A stretch of 52,945 bases of DNA, taken from an uncultured Lachnospiraceae bacterium. Lineage in GTDB: Bacteria; Bacillota; Clostridia; Lachnospirales; Lachnospiraceae. A program made the translations under genes and the position numbers. The DNA lies in NCBI GenBank assembly GCA_910588955.1, contig CAJURQ010000024.1, positions 1 to 52,945 of the forward strand, written 5' to 3'. Under the pieces are notes generated by a model. It saw only the letters and a list, made by a program, of their open reading frames with translations. It did no database searches and had not been told where the DNA came from. Positions 26,802-36,503 of the stretch are shown here, piece by piece (the stretch's first letter is position 1; the number at the start of each line of letters is the position of its first letter).

Positions 26802-26942
26802 AATGCCGTGTCCTTTCCCGCATTCCTTTATACTCAGCGAGTTTTTTTGACTGCCAGTATACATATTTCCGAGAATGTATTATAATTCATTTTATCAGAT
26901 GTGAAAAATATATATGTTGTATTGGAGAAATATAAAATATAT

Positions 26943-27851
26943 ATGGATATTAATTTTGAGTATTACAAAATTTTTTACTATGTAGCGAAATATGAAAACA
27001 TAACGAGAGCGGCGGCAGCGCTTGGCAGCAACCAGCCCAATGTGACGCGTGTGATGAAGCTGTTGGAATCTCAGCTCGGGTGCCGTCTGTTTATCCGGGA
27101 GGCAAGGGGGATTCGCCTGACGGAGGAAGGGGAACGGCTCTATTCGCATGTAGAGATTGCCTACAGGCATCTGATGAATGCGCAGGAGGAGATTGGCGGA
27201 CCGGCAATTCTGGGCGGCGGTTCGGTGGAGATCGGGACGACGGAGACGGCGCTTCACCTTTTTTTACTGGATGCCCTGCATACCTTCCGGCAGAGATATC
27301 CGGAAGTAAAAATTAAAATCCACAACCACACAACGCCGGAGACAGTCAGGCAGCTCACCGGCGGGCGGGTTGATTTTGCGGTGATCACCATGCCCTATGA
27401 ACTGCCGGCGACGGTTTCGGGGTTTCCCGTACTGGATTTTGAGGAAATTCTTGTGGGAGGAATGCGATATCAGGATTTGTGCAAAACCTCGTTACAGCTA
27501 AAAGATATCAGAAAGTATCCGTGGATTGGACTGGGGAGGGAGAGTGCGACCTACGCTCTCTACAAAAATTTTTTCATACAGCACGGCGTAGATTTTGAGC
27601 CGGACATGGAAGTGGAGACGTCGGACCTTATGCTGCCGCTTGTTGAAAATAATTTTGGTATCGGTTTTGTGCCGGAAAAGCTTGCAGCGCCTCTGATTGA
27701 GGAAGGCAAACTGGTGCAGATACCGATAGACAGCGATATTCCGGGGCGGTCCATACAGCTTGTCTCCGATCGGGGACGGGGAAAAAATTTTGCGGCGGAT
27801 ACGCTCTATAAATATTTAAAGAATTTTTCGCAAGAGAGTATTTTGGTATAA
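26943..27851 (+). CDS. LysR family transcriptional regulator
   Basis: This 302-residue protein has an N-terminal winged helix (YYVAKYENITRAAAALGSNQPNVTRVMKLLE) and a two-lobed substrate-binding domain from about residue 90. It is divergently transcribed from the MATE exporter across a 141-base AT-rich gap, the classic arrangement in which a LysR regulator controls its neighbour in response to a small effector. ATG 26943 fits the family N-terminus, although GGAGA is 14 bases upstream; a GTG at 26901 is the alternative. Confidence 0.9.
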   Translation: MDINFEYYKIFYYVAKYENITRAAAALGSNQPNVTRVMKLLESQLGCRLFIREARGIRLTEEGERLYSHVEIAYRHLMNAQEEIGGPAILGGGSVEIGTTETALHLFLLDALHTFRQRYPEVKIKIHNHTTPETVRQLTGGRVDFAVITMPYELPATVSGFPVLDFEEILVGGMRYQDLCKTSLQLKDIRKYPWIGLGRESATYALYKNFFIQHGVDFEPDMEVETSDLMLPLVENNFGIGFVPEKLAAPLIEEGKLVQIPIDSDIPGRSIQLVSDRGRGKNFAADTLYKYLKNFSQESILV

Positions 27852-27866
27852 ACAAACGGAGGTTTT

Positions 27867-28583
27867 ATGGCGAACATTCTGATTGTGGAAGATGAAAAAA
27901 ATATGCAGAACATCATCTGTGAATATATGCGCAAGGGCGGTCATACCTGTTTCGCTGCGGATGACGGGGTGGACGCCCTGATGTTATTGAAGAACAATCC
28001 GATGGATCTGATGATACTGGATATTATGATGCCGCATCTGGACGGGTTTTCCGTATGTAAAACGGCGAGGGAAATGAGCAGTCTGCCAATTATTATGCTG
28101 ACTGCCAAAAGTGATGAGGAAGATAAATTGAAGGGCTATGAATATGGCGCTGATGATTATATGACAAAACCGTTCAGCCCGAAGATATTGCTCGCAAAGG
28201 CAAACGCCCTGTTGCGCCGTGTTTCGGCTAATTTTACGGATGCAGTCGGCGGTACGCCGGGAAACACACATAGCGAAGCGGTGAGAAATACGCTTAGTGC
28301 GGGAAAAGTAACGATTAGTCCCGTCGCACATAAAGTGTTTTTGGACGGTACGGAAATTACGCTGACGCACAAAGAATATGAACTGCTGTATTTTTTCTTG
28401 TCCAATCCCGGGCAGGTTTTTTCGCGGGAACAGCTCTTAAACCGTATCTGGGGCTATGATTTTGAGGGAAATACGCGAACGGTAGACACGCATATCAAGA
28501 CTTTAAGGCAAAAATTAGGGAGCGAGGGAAAAACCATCGTAACGTTGATTCGCTCCGGGTATAAATTTGAAGCGAAAGGCTAA
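27867..28583 (+). CDS. OmpR-family response regulator, no adjacent kinase
   Basis: This 238-residue protein has a receiver (IVEDEKN, D52 in MILDIMMP, Lys in MTKPFSP) and a C-terminal winged helix (LTHKEYELLYFFLSNPG, then RTVDTHIKTLRQKLG). Linkers and length are typical. No histidine kinase follows. Instead there is a broken ABC-2 permease, so the locus looks like the remains of a kinase/regulator/ABC transporter module. It starts 15 bases after the LysR stop. Confidence 0.93.
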   Translation: MANILIVEDEKNMQNIICEYMRKGGHTCFAADDGVDALMLLKNNPMDLMILDIMMPHLDGFSVCKTAREMSSLPIIMLTAKSDEEDKLKGYEYGADDYMTKPFSPKILLAKANALLRRVSANFTDAVGGTPGNTHSEAVRNTLSAGKVTISPVAHKVFLDGTEITLTHKEYELLYFFLSNPGQVFSREQLLNRIWGYDFEGNTRTVDTHIKTLRQKLGSEGKTIVTLIRSGYKFEAKG

Positions 28584-28643
28584 ATAAACTTTCTGAAAAG
28601 TAATTGACTTAACTGAGGAAAAACGTTTGGAAAAGGAGGAAAC

Positions 28644-29340
28644 ATGAAAGAACAATTTTCATTCCGCACGGTGCGGAAAAAAATAATCATGGTTTCAAAG
28701 TTCCTGCCAATCGTCGTTGCTTTCGCTTTGAATTTTATGGGCGGAATTGACCTTTCTTCTGTGGCGGAATTTCAGTTTGGCGTACTGGAAAAGGATCTGC
28801 CGGCGCAGACGATTTCATGGCTGGAACGTTATGGTTCTGTGACCACATATAAAATGCAGGAAGAACTAACCGCCGCTATCAATGAGCCGTCTACATACAT
28901 GATCGGTGTGACGGCTGACGGCGACTGCATTCAGACGGTGGTCTCCGGCGACGAACTGGATTTGTTCCGCCAGACGGCTGACACGCTTCCCGCGTTGTAT
29001 ATGAGGAGAGAATGCAGGGCAGATAAGTATTACTGTTTTAGATCGTCCTGATATGATGGCGGGACTTCAAAATATATTTATTGCAGTGCCGTTGGTATCT
29101 TATTTGTTGGCGACAGACGGTTTGATTTCCGTATTCTGTCATTTTGTACCGTCCAGCGCCGCCTTTGAGGGGATTATGCATCTGGCGGTCGGAGACCATA
29201 CCGCAATTGCAAAGGATATAGGGATTCTAATGGCGCATTGTGTGAGCTGGTTTCTGCTTTATCTTTTCATTTGTAAATGGCGGTTGACCTGTACCTGTCG
29301 GGGAAATATAATTAAGTTGTGCCGGAGACTAAAAAAATGA
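28644..29340 (+). pseudogene. Decayed ABC-2 type transporter permease
   Basis: The first frame (28644-29051) holds one N-terminal membrane helix and an extracellular domain (FGVLEKDLPAQTISWLERYG) of an ABC-2 permease. A different frame (ITVLDRPDMMAGLQNIF onward, to 29340) holds the last helices. Two small duplications near 28999-29015, AT in TATAT and AG in GAGAG, give a net +1 shift. The middle membrane helices expected of the family are missing, so there is also an internal deletion. No ATP-binding subunit is adjacent. It follows the orphan OmpR regulator that may once have controlled it. Confidence 0.72.
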
Positions 29341-29355
29341 AAAGGAAGATTTAAA

Positions 29356-30423
29356 ATGGAGAGCCATATGCAGGGTTTTATTCGGATTTCAAAATATGCG
29401 GGTATGCGAAACGACTTGGGGCAGGCGGGCGGCGGCAACACTTCCGTGAAGCTGGACGATCAGGTCATGCTGGTGAAAAGCTCGGGCTTTCAGCTTGCGG
29501 ATGTGAGTGAGAACAGCGGCTATTCAAAGATTGATTACCGCCTGATTGCGGAGTATTTTAAGGAAAATATAAGAGCGGACGGCAAGTTCGTACTGACGGA
29601 GGATGCGGGGAACGCCTTGCTTGTGAAAGCGCAGATGGCGGGCGGGCGCGCCTCCATTGAGACGTTTCTCCACGCGGTGACGGGGAAGTACACACTGCAC
29701 TCCCATCCAACGCTGGTAAATATTCTGACGGCACGAAAAGACGGCAGGGAAATTCTGGAGGAGTTGTTTCCCGATGCGGTTTATGTGCCTTATCGGAAAC
29801 CGGGCGCGGCTCTTGCGGAGACTTATTATAAAATTTGTCAGGCGGCAGGCGAGCCGGAGATTATCTTTTTGGAGAGCCACGGGCTTGTGGTGAGCGGCGG
29901 CTTGGCGGAACGGGTGATCAGCCGGACGGAGGAGGTATTGGAAAAGATTGCGGCGTATTTGCAGGTGTCCTACGAGGCGTATCCGAACGCGACGAAGCTC
30001 TGGGATGCGTTTGCCGGGATTCCGGAACTTGCCGAAAGAATTGTTTATCTTTCCGAGAACCGCTTTTTGTCCCCGGGGACGGCGGAAGGGGATATTTTGC
30101 AGGCGGATAAGTGGAATCACGCTTTCTGCCCGGACTGTGTGGTTTACGGGTCGAAAAAGCCGCTGTTTCTGGCGGATGATTTCGGTGCGGCGGACGTTAC
30201 CGCTTTTATAGAGAGAAACGGGATTCCGGCAATGGTCTGCTACAAAGGGCGTGTTTACATTTTGGCGGAGAGCGTGAAGAAGGCGCAGGAGATCGAGAAT
30301 GTCATGAGCTTTGCGGCGCAGGTGCAGGCGGCGAACCGTTCCCACGAGATGCAGTTTTTGAGCGAGGGGCAGCAGGACGCGCTCTTGAACTGGGATGCGG
30401 AGAAGTACCGCAGGAAACTGTGA
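29356..30423 (+). CDS. Class II aldolase/adducin family protein
   Basis: This 355-residue cytoplasmic protein has a zinc-dependent class II aldolase domain at about 1-230. GGGNTSVK forms the phosphate loop, and LHSHP and ESHGLVVSG supply the metal-binding histidines. The remaining 120 residues resemble the extension of RhaD-like sugar-phosphate aldolases, ending in NWDAEKYRRKL. It would cleave or form a carbon-carbon bond in a phosphorylated sugar. It is the first gene of a run ending at 38105, 74 bases ahead of a nucleotidyltransferase gene, so it may supply or edit a sugar-like precursor for a surface glycan. The actual substrate is unknown. Confidence 0.85.
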   Translation: MESHMQGFIRISKYAGMRNDLGQAGGGNTSVKLDDQVMLVKSSGFQLADVSENSGYSKIDYRLIAEYFKENIRADGKFVLTEDAGNALLVKAQMAGGRASIETFLHAVTGKYTLHSHPTLVNILTARKDGREILEELFPDAVYVPYRKPGAALAETYYKICQAAGEPEIIFLESHGLVVSGGLAERVISRTEEVLEKIAAYLQVSYEAYPNATKLWDAFAGIPELAERIVYLSENRFLSPGTAEGDILQADKWNHAFCPDCVVYGSKKPLFLADDFGAADVTAFIERNGIPAMVCYKGRVYILAESVKKAQEIENVMSFAAQVQAANRSHEMQFLSEGQQDALLNWDAEKYRRKL

Positions 30424-30496
30424 TGTGTGAAAGTTGAGACAATGGCAAAAGTGTGAAGACATATCGCGCGGATTCACAGGCAGGGGGATTAAATAT

Positions 30497-32200
30497 ATGA
30501 ACATTTTCATACCCATGACGGGCTATGGTTCTCGCTTTGTGGCGGCTGGTTACCGGGAGTTAAAGCCTTTTATTCCGGTGATGGGAAAGCCGATTATTGA
30601 GTGGATTGTGAAGGGCATGTACCCGGAAAGTGAGCATTTTATTTTTGTATGCCGGGGGGAGCATTTACAGAAAGACCCGTCCATGAAAGATAAGCTGCTT
30701 GCGCTTGCGCCGACGGCGGATATTGTGACGATAGAAGACTGGGTAAAAAAAGGTCCGGTGTATGATGTGCTGCGGGCATACTGGGCGTTGTATGCGGCGG
30801 ATGGGAATAACGCAGAGGGTAGTTCGGATGGTGTTAGGATTGAAGAAAATACGGCGTCGGCAGGGTTTCAGCGGGAGGACGGCTGTATCATCAATTACTG
30901 CGATTTCTATATGACGTGGGATTTTCAGGTGTTTGCGAAAGAGGCGACGGCGCGGGACTGCGACGGGGCTGTGCCCTGTTATACGGGATTTCACCCAAAC
31001 CTCTTACCGCATAAAAACTTTTACGCATCCTGCCTGACGGATGCGGAAGATAATTTAGTGGAAATCCGGGAAAAGTATTCTTTCGAGAAAGACAAGACAA
31101 AGGCGAAGCATTCGCCGGGTGTCTATTATTTTAAAAACGGAGCAGTGATGGAAAAATACTGCCGGATATTGACGGAGCATGAGGAGTGCGCCATCAACGG
31201 GGAGTATTACGCAAGCCTTCCCTACAATTTCATGGTAAAGGACGGGCTTAAAGTGTGGGTGCCTACGGATGTGCCGTATTTCTGTCAGTGGGGCACGCCG
31301 GAGGATTTGCGGGAGTTTGTATATTGGACGGACTTGCTTCTCCGGAGTAAAAATAACAGACTGACAGGAATGTCGGAATCGGCGGCAGGAAAGGTTTTAA
31401 TTCCCATGGCGGGTGCGGGGCAGCGTTTTGCTGATGCGGGCTACCGCGTACATAAACCAGCGATTCCCACGACTGACCGATTTGATGGGACGGAAAAACC
31501 GATGGTTGTCTGCGCCACGAAGGATCTGCCCGGGGTGGCGGCGGACGGGAGCAATGTGATCTACGTGGATCGCACATTCCACCGGGAAGACGGGGTGGAG
31601 GACGCCATCAGGACGTACTATGAAAAGGCACAGTTTATCACGATTGACAGACTCACGGAAGGACAGGCATGTACGTGTATGCTGGCAAAAGAGTTTTTGG
31701 ACTCGGAGGAGGAGCTTCTGATTGCGGGCTGCGACAACGGGATGGACATTGACCGGGCGGCTTTTCAGGAGACGAAGCAGACGTGCGACTGCATTGTCTT
31801 TACTTACCGTCACAACGAGGCGGTGCTGCAAAAACCCAATGCTTACGGCTGGATGCTGACCGACAAGGACGGAAATATCACAGGCACCTCCATCAAAAAG
31901 GCGATCTCCGACACGCCCATGGAGGATCCCGCGGTGGTGGCGACGTTCTGGTTTAAGCGGGCGAAGGTCTTTTTGGATGCCACGGAGAAAATGATTCGGG
32001 AAAATGACAGAATCAATGGGGAATTCTATGTAGACCAGACGGTGAAACATGTGTTAGACTTAGGTTATCGTGCGAAGATTTTCGATATCGACCGTTATGT
32101 GGGCTGGGGAACGCCTGCGGACTACGAAGGATATCAGAATACCTATACCTATTTTAAGGCGTTTCTTATGCATGAAGGCATAATTTCTGCGGAAAAATGA
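30497..32200 (+). CDS. Tandem (two-domain) nucleotidyltransferase
   Basis: This 567-residue protein contains two sugar-nucleotidyltransferase domains in one chain. Domain 1 (1-265) starts FIPMTGYGSRF with a following KP, and has metal-binding NYCDF. Domain 2 (about 300-567) starts LIPMAGAGQRF, has AGCDNG, and ends in a GWGTPADY block; domain 1 has the parallel WGTPEDL. Each should activate a phosphorylated sugar or alcohol with an NTP. The two domains differ in length and insertions, so they probably handle different substrates or act as enzyme and regulatory copy. GGGGG precedes ATG 30497. It is followed by membrane glycosyltransferase genes. Confidence 0.85.
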   Translation: MNIFIPMTGYGSRFVAAGYRELKPFIPVMGKPIIEWIVKGMYPESEHFIFVCRGEHLQKDPSMKDKLLALAPTADIVTIEDWVKKGPVYDVLRAYWALYAADGNNAEGSSDGVRIEENTASAGFQREDGCIINYCDFYMTWDFQVFAKEATARDCDGAVPCYTGFHPNLLPHKNFYASCLTDAEDNLVEIREKYSFEKDKTKAKHSPGVYYFKNGAVMEKYCRILTEHEECAINGEYYASLPYNFMVKDGLKVWVPTDVPYFCQWGTPEDLREFVYWTDLLLRSKNNRLTGMSESAAGKVLIPMAGAGQRFADAGYRVHKPAIPTTDRFDGTEKPMVVCATKDLPGVAADGSNVIYVDRTFHREDGVEDAIRTYYEKAQFITIDRLTEGQACTCMLAKEFLDSEEELLIAGCDNGMDIDRAAFQETKQTCDCIVFTYRHNEAVLQKPNAYGWMLTDKDGNITGTSIKKAISDTPMEDPAVVATFWFKRAKVFLDATEKMIRENDRINGEFYVDQTVKHVLDLGYRAKIFDIDRYVGWGTPADYEGYQNTYTYFKAFLMHEGIISAEK

Positions 32201-32253
32201 ATCGGGATGTCAGATTCTGATTCAAATGAGATACAGAAGGATATGTACTGAAA

Positions 32254-34356
32254 ATGTTACATAGGCTTGACATGGAAAAAAACTATCAGAAGTATTTGAG
32301 AACTGTCATTATTATGGCGGTCTTGTTTAAGTTGCTTTTGATGGGGCTTTTCTCTTCCGATTATCAGGATCAGATGTTCATTCCTTTTGTGGATCTTTTT
32401 TTGTGCGGGGAGAACCCATATCAGGTTTACTATGACAACGGGCTGCTTCCTTCTTTTCCCTATCCGCCGGTTATGCTTCTGGCGGAGTGCATCGGCGGCG
32501 TTTTCGTCTCCTTTATTAGCGGTATGCCAGTGTTTTTGAGAAATCTGGTCTTTAAACTGCCTCTTCTTTTCGCGGATCTTCTCGGGCTGTATTTTCTGTT
32601 CCGTATTTCCAGAGATAAAAGAAAATACATATTGGCGCTGTATTTTTTATCGCCGATTATTTTATACGCGTCGTACATGCACGGTCAGCTTGACCTGATT
32701 CCCACGGTGTTTTTGGTAGGCGCGGTTTATTATCTGAGTGAAATGAGCGTGGCGGCGAAAAAGGAACGCGCATACGAGTGGCGGTTTATTCTTTTTCTTA
32801 CGCTCGCCCTTGCCTCGAAGCTTCATATTGCAGCGGCGCTGCCCCTCTTTTTCCTCTATATCTATAAGAGAAAGGGATGGAAAAAGGCTATATGGATGAC
32901 GGGTCTGCCGATTGCCCTGACGGTGGCGATTGTGCTGCCCTTCTGGGGGAGCGGCTTCGTCAACATGGTTTTGTTAAACAAGGAACAGCAGGCAATCGGC
33001 AGGGTGTATTTTGATTATGGGAGTGCGCACCTGCTTTTAGCTGTGCTGGTTTTGCTTTTTCTCTATTTTCAGGCGTTTCGGGTCAACCAGATGAATCGGG
33101 ATCTCCTGATCAGTATGACGGGTCTGCTGTTCTCGGCATTTCTCGCTTTTGTACCGGCAATGCCGGCATGGTTTATCTGGATTGTGCCGTTTTTTATGCT
33201 GTATCTGGCGAGACAGAATGAGAGCCGCGGGAAAATGGTATTTGTCTACGGCGGATTTAATTTGCTGTATCTTCTGTATTATGTCTTTTTCCACACGACG
33301 CAGTTTGTAGATTTGTATTTTCTGGGCAGGAGTCTTGCCTTTTTAAAGCTGTCCGACGAGGGGATGAAGGATATCGTCTTTTCGCTGATGGTGGGCGTTT
33401 TTCTGATTTTGGTGGTCTACATGTATCTCTATGGCGTGGGCAGCAACTCGTATTACCGCAGGAGAAACCGCCCTTTCACGATCGGGATTGCCGGGGACAG
33501 CGGCGCGGGGAAAACCAGACTTTTGAAAATGCTGGAATCGCTTTTGTCAAAGGAGAGGGTGCTTGCGCTGGAAGGGGACGGCGATCACAAGTGGGAGCGG
33601 GGCGACCGGAACTGGGCGGAAATTACGCATTTAAATCCCCGTGCCAATTATCTTTACAGACAGGCAGAGGATTTAAAGGTGCTGCGCGGGAATAATACGG
33701 TAAAACGCGTAGATTATGACCATGAAACGGGCACGTTTACGTGCAAAAAACGGCTGTCACCAAAGCCTTATGTGGTTTTGTGCGGACTCCATTCTCTATA
33801 CCTGCCGCAGATGAGACAGGTGCTTGATATGAAGGTGTATCTGGACACGAACGAAGCGCTTCGGTGTCACTGGAAACTGTGCAGAGATCAGGGGGAACGG
33901 GGGCACGACAGGGCGGAGGTTCTCGAACAGATTAAGGAAAGGCGTGGGGACGCTGAGAAATATATCTACCCGCAGAAGCAGTATGCCGATCTGGTGATAC
34001 GGTATTTTGACGAGACACTCTTAAAAAGACCGGAGAAAGCAGGACAGCTGAGGGAGATTACATTGGGCGTAGAATTTGTGTTGGATACGGAGATCAACGT
34101 AGAACCGCTGCTCTCACTTTTGCGCGACCGGGGTGTTTCCGGCGAATTGTCATATGATGATCTTCTACATCAAAAAGTTTCCTTCCGCGGGGAAGATCTG
34201 AATGCGGGAAAAAATGTCTGGGCTAAAACAGCTGCGGCGGTTGTTCCGCAGATGGAGGACCTGACGGGGGGAAGTATTCTCTGGGAAGAGGGCGCGGACG
34301 GATTGATACAGTTGATGCTTCTTCTTGTGATCGGCGAGATTATGAAGAAGGATTAA
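32254..34356 (+). CDS. Membrane glycosyltransferase (GT87-like) fused to a uridine-kinase-like P-loop domain
   Basis: This 700-residue protein is an apparent fusion. Residues 15-400 have about ten membrane helices and the early loop GENPYQVYYDNG, resembling polyprenol-dependent GT87-type glycosyltransferases. Residues 408-610 are a cytoplasmic P-loop kinase of the uridine kinase/phosphoribulokinase type: Walker A GDSGAGKT at 414-421, ALEGDGDHKWERGDRNW, then CGLHSLYLPQMRQVLDMKVYL. About 90 further residues form an uncharacterised end. The kinase part could phosphorylate a nucleoside or a sugar alcohol used in the glycan. The join lies in one open frame with no sign of sequence error. ATG 32254 and 32272 are both possible starts. 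Confidence 0.82.
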   Translation: MLHRLDMEKNYQKYLRTVIIMAVLFKLLLMGLFSSDYQDQMFIPFVDLFLCGENPYQVYYDNGLLPSFPYPPVMLLAECIGGVFVSFISGMPVFLRNLVFKLPLLFADLLGLYFLFRISRDKRKYILALYFLSPIILYASYMHGQLDLIPTVFLVGAVYYLSEMSVAAKKERAYEWRFILFLTLALASKLHIAAALPLFFLYIYKRKGWKKAIWMTGLPIALTVAIVLPFWGSGFVNMVLLNKEQQAIGRVYFDYGSAHLLLAVLVLLFLYFQAFRVNQMNRDLLISMTGLLFSAFLAFVPAMPAWFIWIVPFFMLYLARQNESRGKMVFVYGGFNLLYLLYYVFFHTTQFVDLYFLGRSLAFLKLSDEGMKDIVFSLMVGVFLILVVYMYLYGVGSNSYYRRRNRPFTIGIAGDSGAGKTRLLKMLESLLSKERVLALEGDGDHKWERGDRNWAEITHLNPRANYLYRQAEDLKVLRGNNTVKRVDYDHETGTFTCKKRLSPKPYVVLCGLHSLYLPQMRQVLDMKVYLDTNEALRCHWKLCRDQGERGHDRAEVLEQIKERRGDAEKYIYPQKQYADLVIRYFDETLLKRPEKAGQLREITLGVEFVLDTEINVEPLLSLLRDRGVSGELSYDDLLHQKVSFRGEDLNAGKNVWAKTAAAVVPQMEDLTGGSILWEEGADGLIQLMLLLVIGEIMKKD

Positions 34357-34388
34357 AATAAAATAGGAAAAGGGGAAATGGAGGGCAA

Positions 34389-35099
34389 ATGATAAAGGCA
34401 GTAATTTTTGATCTGGATGACACCTTGTATGATTACAAAGCGCTGGAGAGGGCAGCCTTCGAGTGCGTGGGAGGGCTTGTGCGTGAGAGGCTTGGCGTAA
34501 GTGAAGAACAGTACGAAGATGCATTTATGCGGGCGAGACAGACGACTAAGGAAATGCTTGGTGAGACGGCGACTTCTCACAGCAGAATGCTCTATTTTCA
34601 AAAGACATTAGAGTATCTGGATATCAGACCGTTGTATCTGGCGCTTGAAATGTATGAGACATACTGGGGATTCTTTTTGGATAATATGTGTCTGTATCCC
34701 GGCGCAAGAGAACTCTTGGAGGCATTGCATGAAAAGTACATCCGCGTAGGCGTCTGCACGGATCTGCTGGCGCATATCCAGCACAGGAAATTGCGGCGGC
34801 TCGGCATGATAGATGATGTTGACTGCATGGTGACGAGCGAGGAGGCGGGTGCGGAGAAACCTGCTTCGGGAATTTTTGAGCTGTGTCTCCAAAAACTGCG
34901 GCTTCCGGCAGCTGAAGTCTGCTTTGTGGGGGATAATTTGGAAAGGGATATAAAGGGAGCGACGGCGGCAGGTATGCAGGCGATTTGGTTTCATACCGGG
35001 GCTTCACAGGAGGAAAAAGAGCGGGACGATATCGACGTCGTATCAGATTATGGGGAGCTGTATGAACTGCTTGGCAGGAAAATCGAAGGCGGTTTGTAG
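34389..35099 (+). CDS. HAD family hydrolase
   Basis: This 236-residue cytoplasmic phosphatase-like protein has the HAD motif I FDLDDTLYD (nucleophile D8, acid D10), a helical cap, motif II VCTD, a motif III Lys in GAEKP, and motif IV FVGDNLERD. It probably removes phosphate from a small metabolite. It lies within the glycan cluster, 32 bases after the kinase fusion and 14 bases before the GT2 gene, with GGAGGG before the ATG. A role in preparing the glycan precursor is inference. Confidence 0.9.
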   Translation: MIKAVIFDLDDTLYDYKALERAAFECVGGLVRERLGVSEEQYEDAFMRARQTTKEMLGETATSHSRMLYFQKTLEYLDIRPLYLALEMYETYWGFFLDNMCLYPGARELLEALHEKYIRVGVCTDLLAHIQHRKLRRLGMIDDVDCMVTSEEAGAEKPASGIFELCLQKLRLPAAEVCFVGDNLERDIKGATAAGMQAIWFHTGASQEEKERDDIDVVSDYGELYELLGRKIEGGL

Positions 35100-35113
35100 A
35101 AAGGAAGATGTGA

Positions 35114-35818
35114 GTGAAACTTTCAATTGTAGTACCGTGTTATAATGAAAAAGAAAATATACCGCTGCTTTTGGAGCGGTTTGACGAGGTGATCAAAGGG
35201 CAGGATATGGAGGTTGTTCTGGTGGACAATGGCTCTACGGACGGCAGTGCGGATGTGCTGCGGGAATTGCTGCCCCGCTACGCCTTTGCAAGAACGGTGA
35301 CCGTTGAGCTAAATCAGGGTTACGGCTACGGGATTCTGCAGGGACTAAAGGAGTGCCGGGGCGAATATATCGGTTGGACGCACGCTGATCTGCAGACAGA
35401 CCCCGGAGATATCGTGCGCGCTTTGGAGCTGATTGAGAAGGAAAGAGGGCTTGTCTTCGTGAAGGGCAACCGGAAAGGCAGACCGCTCTTCGACGTATTT
35501 TTCACCGTGGGCATGAGCGTTTTTGAGACTTGTTATCTCCATGCAAAGCTCTATGATATCAACGCACAGCCCAATATTTTCCCGAAGATATTTTATGACG
35601 AGTGGCAGGAGCCGCCTCATGACTTTTCGCTGGATCTGTACGCGCTGTACACGGCAAGGAAAAAGGGGCTGAAAGTACTGCGCTTCCCGGTGGTATTTCC
35701 CGAGCGGGTGCACGGCACGTCAAAGTGGAATACGGGGCTTGCGGCGAAGTGGAAGTTTATTAAGCGGACGATTACTTTTAGTGTGAAGCTAAAAAAGAGT
35801 GGTAGTTTGCAAAGTTGA
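35114..35818 (+). CDS. Family 2 glycosyltransferase
   Basis: This 234-residue enzyme starts VVPCYNEKENIP, has the nucleotide-binding VDNGSTDGS, the metal-binding HADLQTDP and an acceptor-side RVHGTSKW. It resembles dolichol-phosphate-mannose synthases without membrane helices. It probably loads a sugar onto a polyprenyl phosphate, which would supply donors to the two polytopic glycosyltransferases of the cluster. It uses a GTG start behind AAGGAAG. Confidence 0.9.
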   Translation: MKLSIVVPCYNEKENIPLLLERFDEVIKGQDMEVVLVDNGSTDGSADVLRELLPRYAFARTVTVELNQGYGYGILQGLKECRGEYIGWTHADLQTDPGDIVRALELIEKERGLVFVKGNRKGRPLFDVFFTVGMSVFETCYLHAKLYDINAQPNIFPKIFYDEWQEPPHDFSLDLYALYTARKKGLKVLRFPVVFPERVHGTSKWNTGLAAKWKFIKRTITFSVKLKKSGSLQS

Positions 35819-35891
35819 ATCCTGCTGCGGGCAGGATATGTTTTGGGATATGACAGGGACAGATGAAATCGGGAAAGATGGGGACGCAAAA

Positions 35892-36482
35892 ATGGAATAC
35901 ATAGCGCACAGAGTCAACACAAAGGCAGAACTTTTACAGCTTCCGGAAGAATACGGGGTCGAATTGGATCTGCGGGACGACCTGAACGGGCGGATTTATA
36001 TTTGCCACAATCCTTTTGAGCCGGGAGAGGATTTTGAGGAATACTGCAAAGTTTATCATCACGGCACTATGATTTTAAATGTCAAAAGCGAGCGTATCGA
36101 ACATAAGGCATTGGAATACATGGAAAAATATCGGATAAAAAATTATTTCTTTCTGGATTCCTCCTTTCCGATGATCAAACTGCTCACGGACATGGGCGTG
36201 AAACAGGTGGCGCTCCGGTTCAGCGAGCTGGAAGGGTTGGATACTATACGCAATATGGCGGGGCGTGCAGAGTGGGTCTGGGTGGATTGTTTTACAAAGG
36301 TGCCAATAGACAGAGAAAGCTATAAGGAATTAAAATCCCTTGGCTATAAGCTTTGCTTTGTGTCCCCGGAACTGGAGGGGCAGGAGGAGAAGATTGCGGA
36401 GTACAGGAAATATATAGAAGAGCAGGGCATTGTCTTCGATGCCGTGTGCACAAAGAGTTATCACATTAAGGATTGGATATAA
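35892..36482 (+). CDS. Glycerophosphodiester-phosphodiesterase-like protein
   Basis: This 196-residue protein belongs by pattern to the GDPD/PI-PLC-like TIM-barrel superfamily. An N-terminal HR pair follows YIA, VELDLRDD gives the acidic metal ligands, and ICHNPF gives the second catalytic His. It is shorter than typical GDPD (about 240-250 residues) and no signal peptide is visible. It could cleave a phosphodiester made or edited by this cluster. ATG 35892 behind GGGGA was chosen because residues encoded upstream are not family-like. The activity is inferred from motifs only. Confidence 0.75.
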   Translation: MEYIAHRVNTKAELLQLPEEYGVELDLRDDLNGRIYICHNPFEPGEDFEEYCKVYHHGTMILNVKSERIEHKALEYMEKYRIKNYFFLDSSFPMIKLLTDMGVKQVALRFSELEGLDTIRNMAGRAEWVWVDCFTKVPIDRESYKELKSLGYKLCFVSPELEGQEEKIAEYRKYIEEQGIVFDAVCTKSYHIKDWI

Positions 36483-36503
36483 GCGTTTGATACGGAGGAT
36501 GGG

